A DNA stretch of 54,881 bases from Nonomuraea turkmeniaca (GTDB lineage Bacteria; Actinomycetota; Actinomycetes; Streptosporangiales; Streptosporangiaceae), in the NCBI RefSeq assembly GCF_005889735.1, contig NZ_VCKY01000043.1:1-54881 (forward strand). Reading direction: 5' to 3'. Position 1 is the stretch's first letter, and each line of letters begins with the position of its first letter. Of the stretch, positions 16,219 through 25,360 are shown in pieces. A program made the position numbers and the translations under genes. The notes under the pieces were generated by a model. The model worked only from the letters and a program-made list of their open reading frames with translations. It had not been told where the DNA came from and ran no database searches.

Positions 16219-16965
16219 TCAGCTGCCCGGGCGGTAGCGGCGGGGCGGGGTGTGGATGTCGAAGTGCAGCCGTGGCTGGGCCAGGATCGAATGCGGCCGT
16301 GTGTCCGGCGCGATCAGACCGAGGCGCTCGAAAACCGGAAAACTCGCGTCGGCGGCGGCGAAATAGCGAGGGCGCATGACCGGATGCCAGATGCTGTAGG
16401 CGCCCACCTTCCCGTCGCGCCGCTGGTACCAGCCCTGGGTGGGGTGGGTGAGGAGCTCGAGCCAGCCGTCCTCGTCCATGAAACCCTCCAGGAAGGCAGG
16501 CGGTCGGCGGAGCTCGGTGGCCTCGCAACCGGCGTCCCCGGCCGTCAGCCGCCAACGGGCGGGGGCGGCCTCCCAGTCCGCCTCGATGCGGATGTCGTCC
16601 CGCCGCCACGGCATGCCCCAGAGGTGCTGCGGGATCGCGACGACCGGGTGGTCGAGGGCCGTGCCGAAGAACCAGACGCCCGGCTTGCCGTGGGCGGTGA
16701 CGTAGGTCCGGTAGTTGATCTGGCCGCAATTCATCCTCACCTGCGGGAGGAAACGGAAATGGAAGTCCTGGTCCTTGAAGGCGACCGCGGAGACGAGAGC
16801 TCCCGGGCCGTCGTCGAACGCCATCTCCATCGGCGCGAACCCCTCAGGAAGATGCCCGGCCAGGGCCCCGGCATCCACCCGGAAGCTGACGATGGCGAAG
16901 TCGTCCAGATCGGTCCGCGCATGGTGCCAGCGCGGACGAGGTCGAGGGGTGCCGGCGAAGCTCAC
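16219..16965 (-). CDS. DUF2071 (YqjF family) protein
   Basis: A 248-residue protein read from GTG 16965 (VSFAGTPRPRPRWHHARTDL). Family features are FAIVSFRVDAGALAGHLPEG near the N-terminus, QINYRTYVTAHGKPGVWFFG in the middle and THPTQGWYQRRDGKVGAYSI near the C-terminus. DUF2071 proteins resemble acetoacetate decarboxylase in fold, but no reaction is established. The chosen start leaves a 71-base divergent region to the methyltransferase; longer starts would intrude on it. Confidence 0.82.
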   Translation of the reverse strand: MSFAGTPRPRPRWHHARTDLDDFAIVSFRVDAGALAGHLPEGFAPMEMAFDDGPGALVSAVAFKDQDFHFRFLPQVRMNCGQINYRTYVTAHGKPGVWFFGTALDHPVVAIPQHLWGMPWRRDDIRIEADWEAAPARWRLTAGDAGCEATELRRPPAFLEGFMDEDGWLELLTHPTQGWYQRRDGKVGAYSIWHPVMRPRYFAAADASFPVFERLGLIAPDTRPHSILAQPRLHFDIHTPPRRYRPGS

Positions 16966-17036
16966 GCACGCAAGAGTACGGCCCCGAGGAAAAATGGCTG
17001 GCCCCTCGGCCCGGTACGTGAAACGGTCGAGTCCTG

Positions 17037-18140
17037 ATGATCCGATGGACCGACGCGGGGCGGGAGCGGTCGGCGGTCTGGCGTTCGGCGCTGGGAGTGC
17101 CGCCGCCACAGCGTGTCGTGATCGCCGACGATCGGATGAAGGCCGCCACCGCGTACCGCCTGGCCTGCGAAGGCACCGCCCTCCTGTGGCGCGGCGACTT
17201 CCAGAACGCGCGTCAACTGCTGAGCGCCATGGGCCGCCGGTGCAAACCCGCCGCCCCGGGCGCCGGGTTCCACCGCCACCGCCAGGCCCAGTCGCAGCGC
17301 GCCCGCACGCTCGGCATGCTGCTCATCCCGTACGACGCCGGCCACGTGGTGCCGTTACCCAGGGCGCCGGACGTGCGGGAGGCCTGCGCCGAGGTGTACG
17401 GGCCGCAGGCGCCTCCAGGCGTGGGCCAGTTACGCGAGCTGCTCGGCCTGATCGGCGCCCACGAGTGGCGCAAGAAGGGCGTGTACGTCCCCGCGCTCGG
17501 CGCCCGCGTGCACCCGCACCACGGCGTGTTCTCCCCCATCAGGGGCGAGTACATCGATCTGGTCGCCGAGGCGCCGCTTCCCGCCGACCGGCTGGCCTTC
17601 GACATCGGCACCGGCACGGGCGTGCTGGCGGCCGTGCTCGCCAGGCGTGGCGTCCGGCACGTCGTGGCCACCGACCTGGAGCAGCGAGCCGTGGCCTGCG
17701 CCGAGGACAACGTCATGCGGCTGGGACTGGACGGCCGGGTGGAGATCGTGCGGGCCGACCTGTTCCCGCCGGGGCGGGCGCCGCTGGTCGTGTGCAATCC
17801 GCCGTGGTTGCCCGCCACCCCCATCTCCCCCCTCGATCAGGCCGTTTACGATCCGGGCGGGCGGATGTTGCGCGGGTTCCTGGACGGGCTGGCCGAGCAC
17901 CTCGAGCCTGAGGGCGAGGGCTGGCTGATCCTGTCCGATCTGGCCGAACATCTGGGGCTGCGCAGCCGGGACGAGCTGCTGGGCTCGTTCGAGCATGCGG
18001 GGCTGCGGGTGGCCGGCCGCCGGGACGTCGCGCCGCGCCACAACCGGGCGAGGGACGCGGCGGATCCGCTGCACGCGGCCCGCGCGGCCGAGGTGACGTC
18101 GCTCTGGCGGCTCACCCCGAGCGCACGCTCACCCCGCTGA
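17037..18140 (+). CDS. Class I SAM-dependent methyltransferase with NPPW motif
   Basis: A 367-residue protein. The C-terminal half is a Rossmann methyltransferase: LAFDIGTGTGVLAAVLARRG (motif I), VVATDLEQRAVACAEDNVMR, and LVVCNPPWLPATP (motif IV, NPPW, as in PrmC/HemK-like N-methyltransferases acting on planar amide or amine nitrogens). The N-terminal 150 residues are probably substrate-specific. The target is not predictable. It is divergent from the DUF2071 gene, and its 3' end overlaps the convergent GlxA gene by 29 bases. Confidence 0.87.
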   Translation: MIRWTDAGRERSAVWRSALGVPPPQRVVIADDRMKAATAYRLACEGTALLWRGDFQNARQLLSAMGRRCKPAAPGAGFHRHRQAQSQRARTLGMLLIPYDAGHVVPLPRAPDVREACAEVYGPQAPPGVGQLRELLGLIGAHEWRKKGVYVPALGARVHPHHGVFSPIRGEYIDLVAEAPLPADRLAFDIGTGTGVLAAVLARRGVRHVVATDLEQRAVACAEDNVMRLGLDGRVEIVRADLFPPGRAPLVVCNPPWLPATPISPLDQAVYDPGGRMLRGFLDGLAEHLEPEGEGWLILSDLAEHLGLRSRDELLGSFEHAGLRVAGRRDVAPRHNRARDAADPLHAARAAEVTSLWRLTPSARSPR

Positions 18141-19098
18141 ACGCCCTCCGGTACGCCGACGGCGACGTACGCATGGTCTTGGTGAAATGGTGCCGGAAGG
18201 TCACCGGGCTCTCGAACCCGACCGCCGCCCCGATCTCCTCCACCGGCGCCGCCGTGGACTCCAGCATCGCCAGGCTGGCGGCCACCCGCTGGGAGATCAC
18301 CCACCGCAGCGGGCTGGTGCCGGTCTGCCGCTTGAAATGCCGGATGAACGACCGTTGCGACATGTTCGCCACACCGGCCAGGTCCGCCACGGCGATCGGC
18401 CGGGCCAGGTTGTCCATGGCCCACGACATCGCCCTGGCCACCGCGTCGTCGTCCTCGACCGGTGTGACCGCGGCCTCGATGAACTGCGCCTGCCCGCCCT
18501 CCCGGTGCGGCGGCACGACCAGGCGGCGGGCCACGGTGTTGGCGACGCCGGGACCGTGGTCGGTGCGGACGAGGTGGATCAGCAGGTCGAGCCCGGCGGC
18601 GCTGCCGGCGCTGGTCAGCACGTCCCCCTCGTCCACGTACAGGACCGACGGGTTGACCCGCACGGCGGGAAAACGTTCCTGGAGCAGGTCGGCGTACCTC
18701 CAGTGGGTGGTCACCGTCCGCCCGTCCAGCAGCCCGGCGGCGGCCAGCGCGAATACGCCCGAGCAGATCGACACCATGCGCGCGCCACGCGCGTGCGCCT
18801 GCCGCAACGCCGCCACCAGCTCTCCGGACACGCGCCCGTACACGTTCGTCCCGGGAACGATCACCGTGTCGGCCCCGGCCAGCACATCCAGCCCGTGCTC
18901 GGCCCGCATGGTGAACCCGCCCACCACCCGAAGCGGCTCCAGCGTCTCCGCGCACACCTTGAGGTCGTACCAGGGAACGTCCAGCTCGGGCCGGGGCAGC
19001 CCGAACAGCTCCACGACGCAGCCCAGTTCGAACGGCGCCATCCCGTCGAAGGCCAGCACGGCCACCCTGTGGGGTCGGGACGGATCGGGCATCAGCAT
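18112..19098 (-). CDS. GlxA family transcriptional regulator (DJ-1/PfpI + AraC HTH)
   Basis: A 328-residue regulator, second of its type in the window. The DJ-1/PfpI domain has HRVAVLAFDGMAPFELGCVV, ICSGVFALAAAGLLDGR and VTTHWRYADLL; the AraC domain has IAVADLAGVANMSQRSFIRH and IGAAVGFESPVTFRHHF. It is divergent from the type III PKS gene with only 42 bases between starts, which makes the PKS its most likely target. The ligand is unknown. Confidence 0.9.
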   Translation of the reverse strand: MLMPDPSRPHRVAVLAFDGMAPFELGCVVELFGLPRPELDVPWYDLKVCAETLEPLRVVGGFTMRAEHGLDVLAGADTVIVPGTNVYGRVSGELVAALRQAHARGARMVSICSGVFALAAAGLLDGRTVTTHWRYADLLQERFPAVRVNPSVLYVDEGDVLTSAGSAAGLDLLIHLVRTDHGPGVANTVARRLVVPPHREGGQAQFIEAAVTPVEDDDAVARAMSWAMDNLARPIAVADLAGVANMSQRSFIRHFKRQTGTSPLRWVISQRVAASLAMLESTAAPVEEIGAAVGFESPVTFRHHFTKTMRTSPSAYRRAFSGVSVRSG

Positions 19099-19140
19099 GC
19101 CCGCATGTTAGCCGGGCCCTCTCCGCGGCAAGAGTGATAT

Positions 19141-20160
19141 ATGCACATTTCGGGGGTACAGACGGTTTTGCCGGAAAACCGCTATGACCAGGCGGAGATC
19201 ACCGAGGCGTTCTCCCGGCTGACCGAGTGCGACGAGGAGCTCCTGCGGCGCTTCCACACCGCGACGGGCGTGACCGGCCGCAACCTGGCGCTCCCGTTGG
19301 CCGACTACGCCAAGCTCGACTCCTTCGCCCGCGCGAACGACATGTACCTCGAAATCGCCCTCAACCTGTCCGAGCAGGCGCTGCGGGGCGCGCTCGACAA
19401 GGCGGGCGTACGCCCCGAGAAGGTCGATCTCCTGCTGTTCTGCTCCACCACGGGCCTGGCCACTCCTTCGCTCGACGCCCGGCTGGCCCAGCGTGTGGGG
19501 CTGCGGCCGGACGTCAAACGTGTGCCCGTGTTCGGCCTCGGTTGCGCGGCGGGCGCGTCCGGGCTGGCCCGCCTGCACGACTACCTGCGCGGCTGGCCAG
19601 GACACGCGGCGGCGCTGGTCTGCGTGGAGCTGTGCTCGCTGACGGTGCAGCGCGACGACACCTCGATCGCGAACCTCGTGGCCAGCGGCCTGTTCGGGGA
19701 CGGCGCGGCGGCCGTGGTGGCGACCGGACACCCGCCTGGGCCCGAGGTCGTGGCCACCCGGAGCCGCCTCTACCCCGGGACCGAGCACCTCATGGGCTGG
19801 GAGGTGGGCGAGCACGGGTTCCGCATCGTGCTGGATCCGGAGCTGGGTTCCTTCGTGGAGCAGGAGCTGGCCGCCGACATCCGGGCCTTCCTCACCGACT
19901 ACGGCCTGACCCCGGACCAGGTGGCCACCTGGATCTGCCATCCCGGCGGGCCCAAGGTCATCGAGAAGATCGTGGGCGCTCTCGGCCTGCCGCCCAAGGC
20001 CCTCGACGTCACCTGGAGCTCGCTCCGTGAGCACGGCAACCTGTCGTCGGTCTCGGTGCTCCACGTGCTGCAGGAGACCCGCGGCCGGCCGGACGCGCCC
20101 GCCGCGCTGCTCGCCCTGGGGCCGGGCTTCTCGGCCGAGTTGCTCCTGCTGCACTGGTGA
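19141..20160 (+). CDS. Type III polyketide synthase (chalcone synthase-like)
   Basis: A 339-residue homodimer-type ketosynthase. The catalytic triad is visible: Cys135 in VFGLGCAAGASG, His267 in WICHPGGPKVIE and Asn300 in REHGNLSSVS. It condenses an acyl-CoA starter with malonyl-CoA to give alkylpyrones, alkylresorcinols or similar phenolics; the product cannot be fixed from sequence. The usual actinobacterial partners (an isoprenylcysteine-type methyltransferase, FAD oxygenase) are absent. It is divergent from a GlxA regulator. No ribosome-binding site is obvious before ATG 19141. Confidence 0.93.
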   Translation: MHISGVQTVLPENRYDQAEITEAFSRLTECDEELLRRFHTATGVTGRNLALPLADYAKLDSFARANDMYLEIALNLSEQALRGALDKAGVRPEKVDLLLFCSTTGLATPSLDARLAQRVGLRPDVKRVPVFGLGCAAGASGLARLHDYLRGWPGHAAALVCVELCSLTVQRDDTSIANLVASGLFGDGAAAVVATGHPPGPEVVATRSRLYPGTEHLMGWEVGEHGFRIVLDPELGSFVEQELAADIRAFLTDYGLTPDQVATWICHPGGPKVIEKIVGALGLPPKALDVTWSSLREHGNLSSVSVLHVLQETRGRPDAPAALLALGPGFSAELLLLHW

Positions 20161-20268
20161 GGGCGTATCTGACCCTGATCGCCTCATCGTGCTCGAGCGG
20201 CCGCCGATGCCGTTGCTTCTCGCGATTCGGATCACGGTGGGGGACGCGGCGCTGGCATCCTGTAACGC

Positions 20269-20817
20269 ATGAGAGAAGAGTTGCTGCCGATGTTGCGTGG
20301 CGCCGCCGACCGTACGATCGAGCTCGTCAGGAACGTGCCGGAGGAGCAGTTCGAGCTGCCCACGCCCTGCGTCGCGTACGACGTCAAAGAGCTGATCAAC
20401 CACATGGAGTGGGGCGCGTCCCTGTTCGAGTCGGTCGCGGGCGGCGGCGGGTTCCTGCCGCCGAAGGAGTACACCGGTGACTTCCGCGAGCGCGTCGAGC
20501 GCATGCTGGACGCCTGGGAGAGCCCGCAGGCGTGGGAGGGCGTCAGCGAGGCCATGGGCGGCCTGCCGAAGGCCGTGCTCGCCCACATGGCGCTGACCGA
20601 CCTCGTCGCCCACGGCTGGGACCTGGCCAAGGCCACCGGCCGGGACTACGCGGCGGCGGAGGAGACCGCGGCCAGGCTGCTCGCCTTCGCCCGGGACATG
20701 GCGCCGATGGGCCGGCGACAGGGCGCGTTCGGGGACGAGATCGTGGTGCCGGACGACGCGTCCACGCTGGAAAGGTTTCTGGGCGTCATCGGACGGGACC
20801 CGGCTTGGAAACCGTGA
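20269..20817 (+). CDS. TIGR03086 / DinB-like metal-binding protein
   Basis: A 182-residue, largely helical protein matching the actinobacterial TIGR03086 group of the DinB / mycothiol-dependent maleylpyruvate isomerase-like superfamily: LRGAADRTIELVRNV, LPTPCVAYDVKELINHMEWG, and VLAHMALTDLVAHGWDLAKA. The histidines in NHMEW and the two C-terminal HxxxxxxxxH positions fit a metal site. Mycothiol- or metal-dependent transfer chemistry is possible but unproven. It lies 108 bases after the PKS; cotranscription is uncertain. Confidence 0.85.
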   Translation: MREELLPMLRGAADRTIELVRNVPEEQFELPTPCVAYDVKELINHMEWGASLFESVAGGGGFLPPKEYTGDFRERVERMLDAWESPQAWEGVSEAMGGLPKAVLAHMALTDLVAHGWDLAKATGRDYAAAEETAARLLAFARDMAPMGRRQGAFGDEIVVPDDASTLERFLGVIGRDPAWKP

Positions 20818-20959
20818 TCCGGTCTGGGACCGGCGCGAGCTGTCTCAGCCGCACCGCCGGTCGCACCTGATCACGTATCGATCGCGGTTTGTGCTCGCTT
20901 GAGTCACCGGCCCGGCCGCTGAAGAGCCGGCTTCGTCGTACGGGGCGGAGGTGGTTGAG

Positions 20960-22447
20960 ATGAAAACTCGCCCTTTAGCGGTCGGTGTCGGGCTCGCTGC
21001 GCTCCTCGCCCTCGCCGCCTGCGGCGGTGCAGGAAGCGTGGCGTCCAGAAGCGAGAACGCTCCCCAGCACGCGCGGGAGCCGGCCGCGTCGCCGGCCCGG
21101 CCCGTCCCCACGAGGTCGCCCATCCAGGAGGACACCGACCAGGACACGACCACGGCCCAGATCTCCACGTTCGCGCTTGACGTGGACACCGCCTCGTACG
21201 GCTACGCCCGCCGTACCCTTCAGGAGGGCCGCTGGCCCGCGCCCGGCGAGATCCGCCCTGAGGAGTGGGTCAACGCCTTCCGGCAGGACTACGCCCAGCC
21301 GCCGGACGACGGGTTCGCCGTGCATGTGGACGGCGCGAAGCTGCCCGATCGCGACGAGGCCGTCCTGCGCGTGGGCCTGCAGACCCGCGCGTCCGACACG
21401 GCGGCGCGGCGGCCCGCCAACCTCACGTTCGTGGTCGACGTGTCCGGCTCGATGGCCGAGACCGGGCGTCTCGACCTGGTCAAGTCGGCCCTGCACACGC
21501 TGCTCGACCAGCTCGCGCCCGGCGACCAGGTCTCGATCGTGGCGTTCGACGACGAGGCCGAGGTGCTGGCGTCGATGACCCCGCTGACCGCCAGGGATGA
21601 GCTGAAGAGCGCGGTGGACCGGCTGGTCGTCGACGGCGGCACGAACCTGGAGGCCGGCCTGGTCTCCGGGTACGAGGAGGCGTCGAAGGCGTTCCGCCCC
21701 GCCGCCACGAACCGGGTCATCCTGCTCTCCGACGGCCTGGCCAACCAGGGCAGCACCGCGTGGCAGGCGATCCTGGACCGGGTCAAGGAGCATGCGGGCA
21801 AGCAGGTCGCGCTGCTCACCGTGGGCGTCGGCAGGGAGTACGGCGACGAGCTGATGGAGCAGCTGGCCGACAACGGCGACGGCCTGGCCGTCTACGTCAG
21901 CAGCCAGGAGCAGGCCGACAAGATCTTCACCACGCAGCTGCCCGCCACCATCGACCTGCGGGCGCGCGACGCCAAGGCGCAGGTGGTGTTCAACCCGTCA
22001 GTCGTGGCGAGCTACCGGCTCATCGGGTACGAGAACCGCGCCCTGACCACTGAGGAGTTCCGCGACGACAGCAAGGACGGCGGCGAGATCGGCCCCGGCC
22101 ACTCGGTCACGGCCCTCTACTCGATCCGCCTCAAGCCCGGTGCTTCCGGGCAACTCGCCCAGGCCACCGTCCGCTGGCAGAACCCCGACACCCGCGCCGC
22201 CTCCGAGGCCAGTAAGTCCCTCCAGGCCGGGGATCTGGCCGAGGACGTGTGGGCCAAGGCGACGCCGGTCCGCCTCCAGGTGGACGTGGTCGTGGCGGCG
22301 TTCGCCGTCTACCTGCGGGACAAGAAGGCGTTCGGCATGGACCTGCCCCAGCTCGGCGAGCACGCAACACGGCTGGCCGGCACCTCCGAGGATCCGATGG
22401 TGTCGGAGCTGGCCACCCTCATCGACAAGGCCCGCTCGGTCAGGTAG
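20960..22447 (+). CDS. VWA domain lipoprotein (YfbK-like)
   Basis: A 495-residue exported lipoprotein. The signal peptide ends in the lipobox LALAAC. Then come the YfbK N-terminal domain (STFALDVDTASYGYARRTLQ, PEEWVNAFRQDY), a von Willebrand A domain with an intact MIDAS (DVSGSMAE at the N-end, then GGTNLEAGL and SDG), and the DUF3520-type C-terminal domain. Such proteins may bind partners through metal; no substrate is known. ATG 20960 is chosen because GGAGG lies 9 bases upstream; GTG 20951 would overlap that site. Confidence 0.92.
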   Translation: MKTRPLAVGVGLAALLALAACGGAGSVASRSENAPQHAREPAASPARPVPTRSPIQEDTDQDTTTAQISTFALDVDTASYGYARRTLQEGRWPAPGEIRPEEWVNAFRQDYAQPPDDGFAVHVDGAKLPDRDEAVLRVGLQTRASDTAARRPANLTFVVDVSGSMAETGRLDLVKSALHTLLDQLAPGDQVSIVAFDDEAEVLASMTPLTARDELKSAVDRLVVDGGTNLEAGLVSGYEEASKAFRPAATNRVILLSDGLANQGSTAWQAILDRVKEHAGKQVALLTVGVGREYGDELMEQLADNGDGLAVYVSSQEQADKIFTTQLPATIDLRARDAKAQVVFNPSVVASYRLIGYENRALTTEEFRDDSKDGGEIGPGHSVTALYSIRLKPGASGQLAQATVRWQNPDTRAASEASKSLQAGDLAEDVWAKATPVRLQVDVVVAAFAVYLRDKKAFGMDLPQLGEHATRLAGTSEDPMVSELATLIDKARSVR

Positions 22448-22455
22448 GCGACCGG

Positions 22456-22486
22456 CCGGCCCAGCCGCCCGCCTCGGCTGGGCCGG
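22456..22486 (+). terminator. Hairpin after VWA gene
   Basis: Stem CCGGCCCAGCC / GGCTGGGCCGG (11 bp, 9-base loop) starts 8 bases after the VWA stop, followed by a CT-rich stretch. Probable terminator. Confidence 0.7.
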
Positions 22487-22558
22487 AGGCCTTCTCTTGT
22501 GAGATGTCCAGAGCCGTGCTTTAGGAGTCGCCGAGTCCGATAAACTCGTACGTGGCAA

Positions 22559-22631
22559 GGGGCTATGGCGCAGTTGGTAGCGCGCCTCCATGGCATGGAG
22601 GAGGTCTGGGGTTCGAATCCCCATAGCTCCA
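22559..22631 (+). tRNA. tRNA-Ala (anticodon GGC)
   Basis: A 73-base cloverleaf: acceptor GGGGCTA/TAGCTCC, D stem GCGC/GCGC, anticodon stem CCTCC/GGAGG with loop ATGGCAT (anticodon GGC), T stem TGGGG/CCCCA with loop TTCGAAT, discriminator A. CCA is not encoded. It is identical over its full length to the minus-strand copy at 50385-50457. Confidence 0.96.
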
Positions 22632-22637
22632 CCCGGG

Positions 22638-22665
22638 CAGGCCATCGGATCACTCCGATGGCCTG
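22638..22665 (+). terminator. tRNA terminator hairpin
   Basis: Perfect 12-bp stem CAGGCCATCGGA / TCCGATGGCCTG with a 4-base loop, 6 bases after the tRNA, followed by TTGTGTTT. Confidence 0.8.
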
Positions 22666-22781
22666 TTGTGTTTCCGCGGACTTCGCGACGGCGGCGAGAC
22701 GTTCACGGACGGTGTGGGGGCCGGTCGCGTGCCGGCGGGCGACCCGCTCGTGACGTCCCGGCTGGTCGGCACGTCACTGGA

Positions 22782-23183
22782 TCAGAGCCGGTAGTCGAAG
22801 GTGTAGGAATGCCCGCCGTCCGGGCCGATGACGATGGTCATCTCGCCCCGCAGGCCACGCAGCTCGCCCGTCGCCGAGTCCGGGACTACCGAGACGCGCA
22901 GCGACTGCTCCCCCTTGTCGCTCACCGCGCTGTGCTGGACGACGAAGCTGCCCGACCGGCCGTCCAGGGTCCCCTCGATGCGTTCGAGCGCCACGTACGA
23001 GCGCGAGCTCTCCACCGGCGTGGTCGCCACCATCAGGGTGACGACGCTGGTGCCGGTGAGGTCTCCATGGAAGGTCTTGGTCATGGTGACGAGCCCGAGC
23101 GTGACGCCGTCGCGGTCGTCGTAGGGGGGCTTGGCGTCCCAGCCGGCGGTGTCGAAGGATCCCTTTGCAGTCATGGGGTTCAT
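22782..23183 (-). CDS. DUF3224 domain-containing protein
   Basis: A 133-residue protein matching DUF3224: AKGSFDTAGWDAKPPYD, LGLVTMTKTFHGDLTGTSVV, GSFVVQHSAV and the C-terminal YTFDYRL. These are small predicted beta-barrel proteins (allene-oxide-cyclase-like fold) of unknown function. An alternative start at the fourth codon (23174) cannot be excluded; neither has a clear ribosome-binding site. It lies 27 bases downstream of the LLM-class gene and is probably in its operon. Confidence 0.8.
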   Translation of the reverse strand: MNPMTAKGSFDTAGWDAKPPYDDRDGVTLGLVTMTKTFHGDLTGTSVVTLMVATTPVESSRSYVALERIEGTLDGRSGSFVVQHSAVSDKGEQSLRVSVVPDSATGELRGLRGEMTIVIGPDGGHSYTFDYRL

Positions 23184-23210
23184 CGTGCCGGGTGTACCTG
23201 TCGAATTCCG

Positions 23211-23981
23211 TCAGGTACCGGCGAGCCGCTCCACCACCGGCGCGAACGCGTCCAGGTACTGGGCGTTCACCGACACGTACGAGACGCCGAGCCGGTCCCT
23301 GCGCCGCCGCAGCACGTCGGCCATCTCGCCGGGCGTCCCCTGGAGCACCCCGGTGGCGGTGGCGTCGAGCGAGCCGAGCCAGGCGGGCGGCTCGGCGCCG
23401 GCGGCCGCGAGGTTCATGCCGAGCTCGAGGTCGTGGAAGCGGTCGCCGGCGAGCTCGTACAACTCGTCCAGCTTCGCCGCCACCTGGTCCTCCGTGGACT
23501 GCGGTGGCACGCCGAGCGCGACCGTGTCGGCCTTGGCCGCGGCGAGCCTGAGCAGCCTGGTGCCGGACGCGGCGATCAGGATCGGCACGTCCTTGACGGC
23601 GTCGACGGTCTCCGAGAGCCGCTCGATGCGCTCGCCCGGCGTGCCGAACCGGACGCCGAGCTCGGCGGCGTCCCGTTCGGCGTCCGGCCGGCCGGCGCCC
23701 AGGCCCAGCTCGAACCGGCCGCCGGTGAGAGCCTGCAGGGTGGCGGTCTCCCAGGCCATGGCGCGCGGGGTGCGGTTGGCGACGCTCAGCACGTACGTGC
23801 CGACGCGCAGCGTGGTCGTGACCGCGGCGGCCGCGGCGCAGGCGGCGAAGGGCGAGAAGGTGCCGAGCGTGTCGGGCACCAGCAGCGTGGCGTAGCCGAG
23901 GTCCTCGGCCCGGCGGGCCAGGCCGGCCCAGTCGGGGGCGTGTCCGGCGACCGTGCCGAACCTGAACAGGTGATCGGTCAT
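23211..23981 (-). CDS. LLM class flavin/F420-dependent oxidoreductase (TIGR03621-like)
   Basis: A 256-residue luciferase-like monooxygenase read from ATG 23981 (MTDHLFRFGTVAGHAPDW). Features are ARRAEDLGYATLLVPDTLG, TTTLRVGTYVLSVANRTP, LTGGRFELGLGAGRPDAERD and the C-terminal GVSYVSVNA. In actinomycetes this group often uses coenzyme F420 rather than FMN. The substrate is not predictable. A longer frame to 24017 exists, but the family begins near MTDH. Confidence 0.87.
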   Translation of the reverse strand: MTDHLFRFGTVAGHAPDWAGLARRAEDLGYATLLVPDTLGTFSPFAACAAAAAVTTTLRVGTYVLSVANRTPRAMAWETATLQALTGGRFELGLGAGRPDAERDAAELGVRFGTPGERIERLSETVDAVKDVPILIAASGTRLLRLAAAKADTVALGVPPQSTEDQVAAKLDELYELAGDRFHDLELGMNLAAAGAEPPAWLGSLDATATGVLQGTPGEMADVLRRRRDRLGVSYVSVNAQYLDAFAPVVERLAGT

Positions 23982-24071
23982 GCCCCTTACGATCGCCGAC
24001 GATCGGTCCGATGGCATCGTCCCGCGGGCCGGTGACCGGCTACATCCGGCGATGCAGCCGCCTGCGGCGGA

Positions 24072-25280
24072 CTACTCCCCCAGCAGTATCCGCGTGAAGT
24101 CGTTGGTGAACTTGCCCGCTGGGTCCAGCCGCCGCGCCAGCGAGCGGAACCGCTCAGGGGAGGACGGCCACCGGGTGAACAACTTGCCCCAGTGCGGGCG
24201 GGGATCGAACGGCGCCAGCGTCTCCTCCACCAGCTCCAGCACCGGCAGCACGCCGGCCAGGTCCTTGACCCAGGTGAAGTGGATGCCCACACTGTCTCGC
24301 CCGCGGAAGGGGCTGAGCCACAGGTCGTCCGCGGCGACCGTACGGACCTCCGAGATCTGCAGCACGGGGCGGATCCGGTCCCCGATGGCATAGAGCTCGC
24401 GCAGCGCCTTGACCGCGTGCTCCCTCGGCAGGATCAGCTCCGACTGGAGCTCGTCGCCCGCGCCGCTCGGCTCGAAGTCGGGGCGGAAGTGCGGCAGCCG
24501 CTCGTGCCACGGTCCCGGCACGCCGAGCTGGAGCGTGCAGCTGTCGGCCGGCATGGTCGGCAGCGGGTGACGCGGGGCGTCCGCGGGGCGGGTGCCGTAC
24601 CAGTCGGGGCTGGTCAGCTCCTCGGTGCGCTTCAGCCAGACGCGGGTGTCACGCCAGTCGGTGAAGAGGCTGACGCTGTAGCCGCTCGACATGATCTCGT
24701 CGAAGTCGGCGAGCCTGTCGGTGGACAGGCCCTCGCGGACGTATTGGCGCACCTTGAAGGCGGGCACGAGGTCGAGGGTCAGCGACGTCACGACGCCGAG
24801 CGCGCCCAGCGCCACCACCGCGCCGGGGAAGTCGGCATCGCCGCGCGACAGCGTCAGCACCGAGCCGTCGGCGGTCACGAGGTCGAGGGACGCCACGGCG
24901 GCGGCAAGGCTGCGGATCGTGTCGCCGGAGCCGTGCGTGCCGGTCGCGACCGAGCCGGCCACGGAGATGTGCGGCAGGGACGCCATGTTGGCCAGCGCGA
25001 AACCGGCCTGGTGCACGATCGGCGCGAGCCGCGCGTATGTCATGCGCGCCGGCACCCGCACCTGGGCCGCCGTACTGTCGATCTCCACCGCGACCGGCAT
25101 CCGGTCGAGGATCACCAGGTCGCCGGTGGTGTCCGCGACGTCGTTGAACGAGTGGCCGCTCCCCAGCGCCCGCACCTGGGCACTGGCCGAGACGAGTCGC
25201 TGGAGCTCGTCGAGCGAGGTCGGGTGGTGGACGTCTCGTGCCCGGAATGCGGTGTTTCCCGCCCAGTTGGTCAGCGTCAC
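24072..25280 (-). CDS. Alditol oxidase (AldO-like, covalent FAD)
   Basis: A 402-residue flavoprotein closely resembling Streptomyces alditol oxidase: TNWAGNTAFRARDVHHPTSL, the covalent-FAD histidine in LGSGHSFND (His43), ASLPHISVAGSVATGTHGSG, SVSLFTDWRD, ISEVRTVAADDLWLSP, HFTWVKD and PHWGKLF. AldO oxidises C1 of sugar alcohols such as xylitol and sorbitol to the aldose, giving H2O2. It is probably cytoplasmic (no signal peptide). It lies near the arabinose genes but convergent with a small PLDc_N gene and without the arabinose operator, so it is not shown to belong to that regulon. Confidence 0.9.
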   Translation of the reverse strand: MTLTNWAGNTAFRARDVHHPTSLDELQRLVSASAQVRALGSGHSFNDVADTTGDLVILDRMPVAVEIDSTAAQVRVPARMTYARLAPIVHQAGFALANMASLPHISVAGSVATGTHGSGDTIRSLAAAVASLDLVTADGSVLTLSRGDADFPGAVVALGALGVVTSLTLDLVPAFKVRQYVREGLSTDRLADFDEIMSSGYSVSLFTDWRDTRVWLKRTEELTSPDWYGTRPADAPRHPLPTMPADSCTLQLGVPGPWHERLPHFRPDFEPSGAGDELQSELILPREHAVKALRELYAIGDRIRPVLQISEVRTVAADDLWLSPFRGRDSVGIHFTWVKDLAGVLPVLELVEETLAPFDPRPHWGKLFTRWPSSPERFRSLARRLDPAGKFTNDFTRILLGE

Positions 25281-25360
25281 GGCTTTACCTTCCCACAGCG
25301 CGCACCTTGTCAGCCCGGCCGGGTGCCGCTAGTTTCATGAGCCGCTGACGGAGGTGTGCC

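Noticed and set aside
19108..20613. About 500-codon minus-strand frame opposite the type III PKS
   Set aside because: The plus strand has an intact PKS triad; the antisense frame has no recognisable domain.
20980..21010. GGCTCGCTGCGCTC in the VWA signal peptide as a copy of the GCTCGC repeat
   Set aside because: Only a short match that fits normal Leu/Ala codons of a signal peptide.
24072..25280. Alditol oxidase as part of the arabinose regulon
   Set aside because: No arabinose-type palindrome upstream and a separate transcription unit; proximity alone is not enough.
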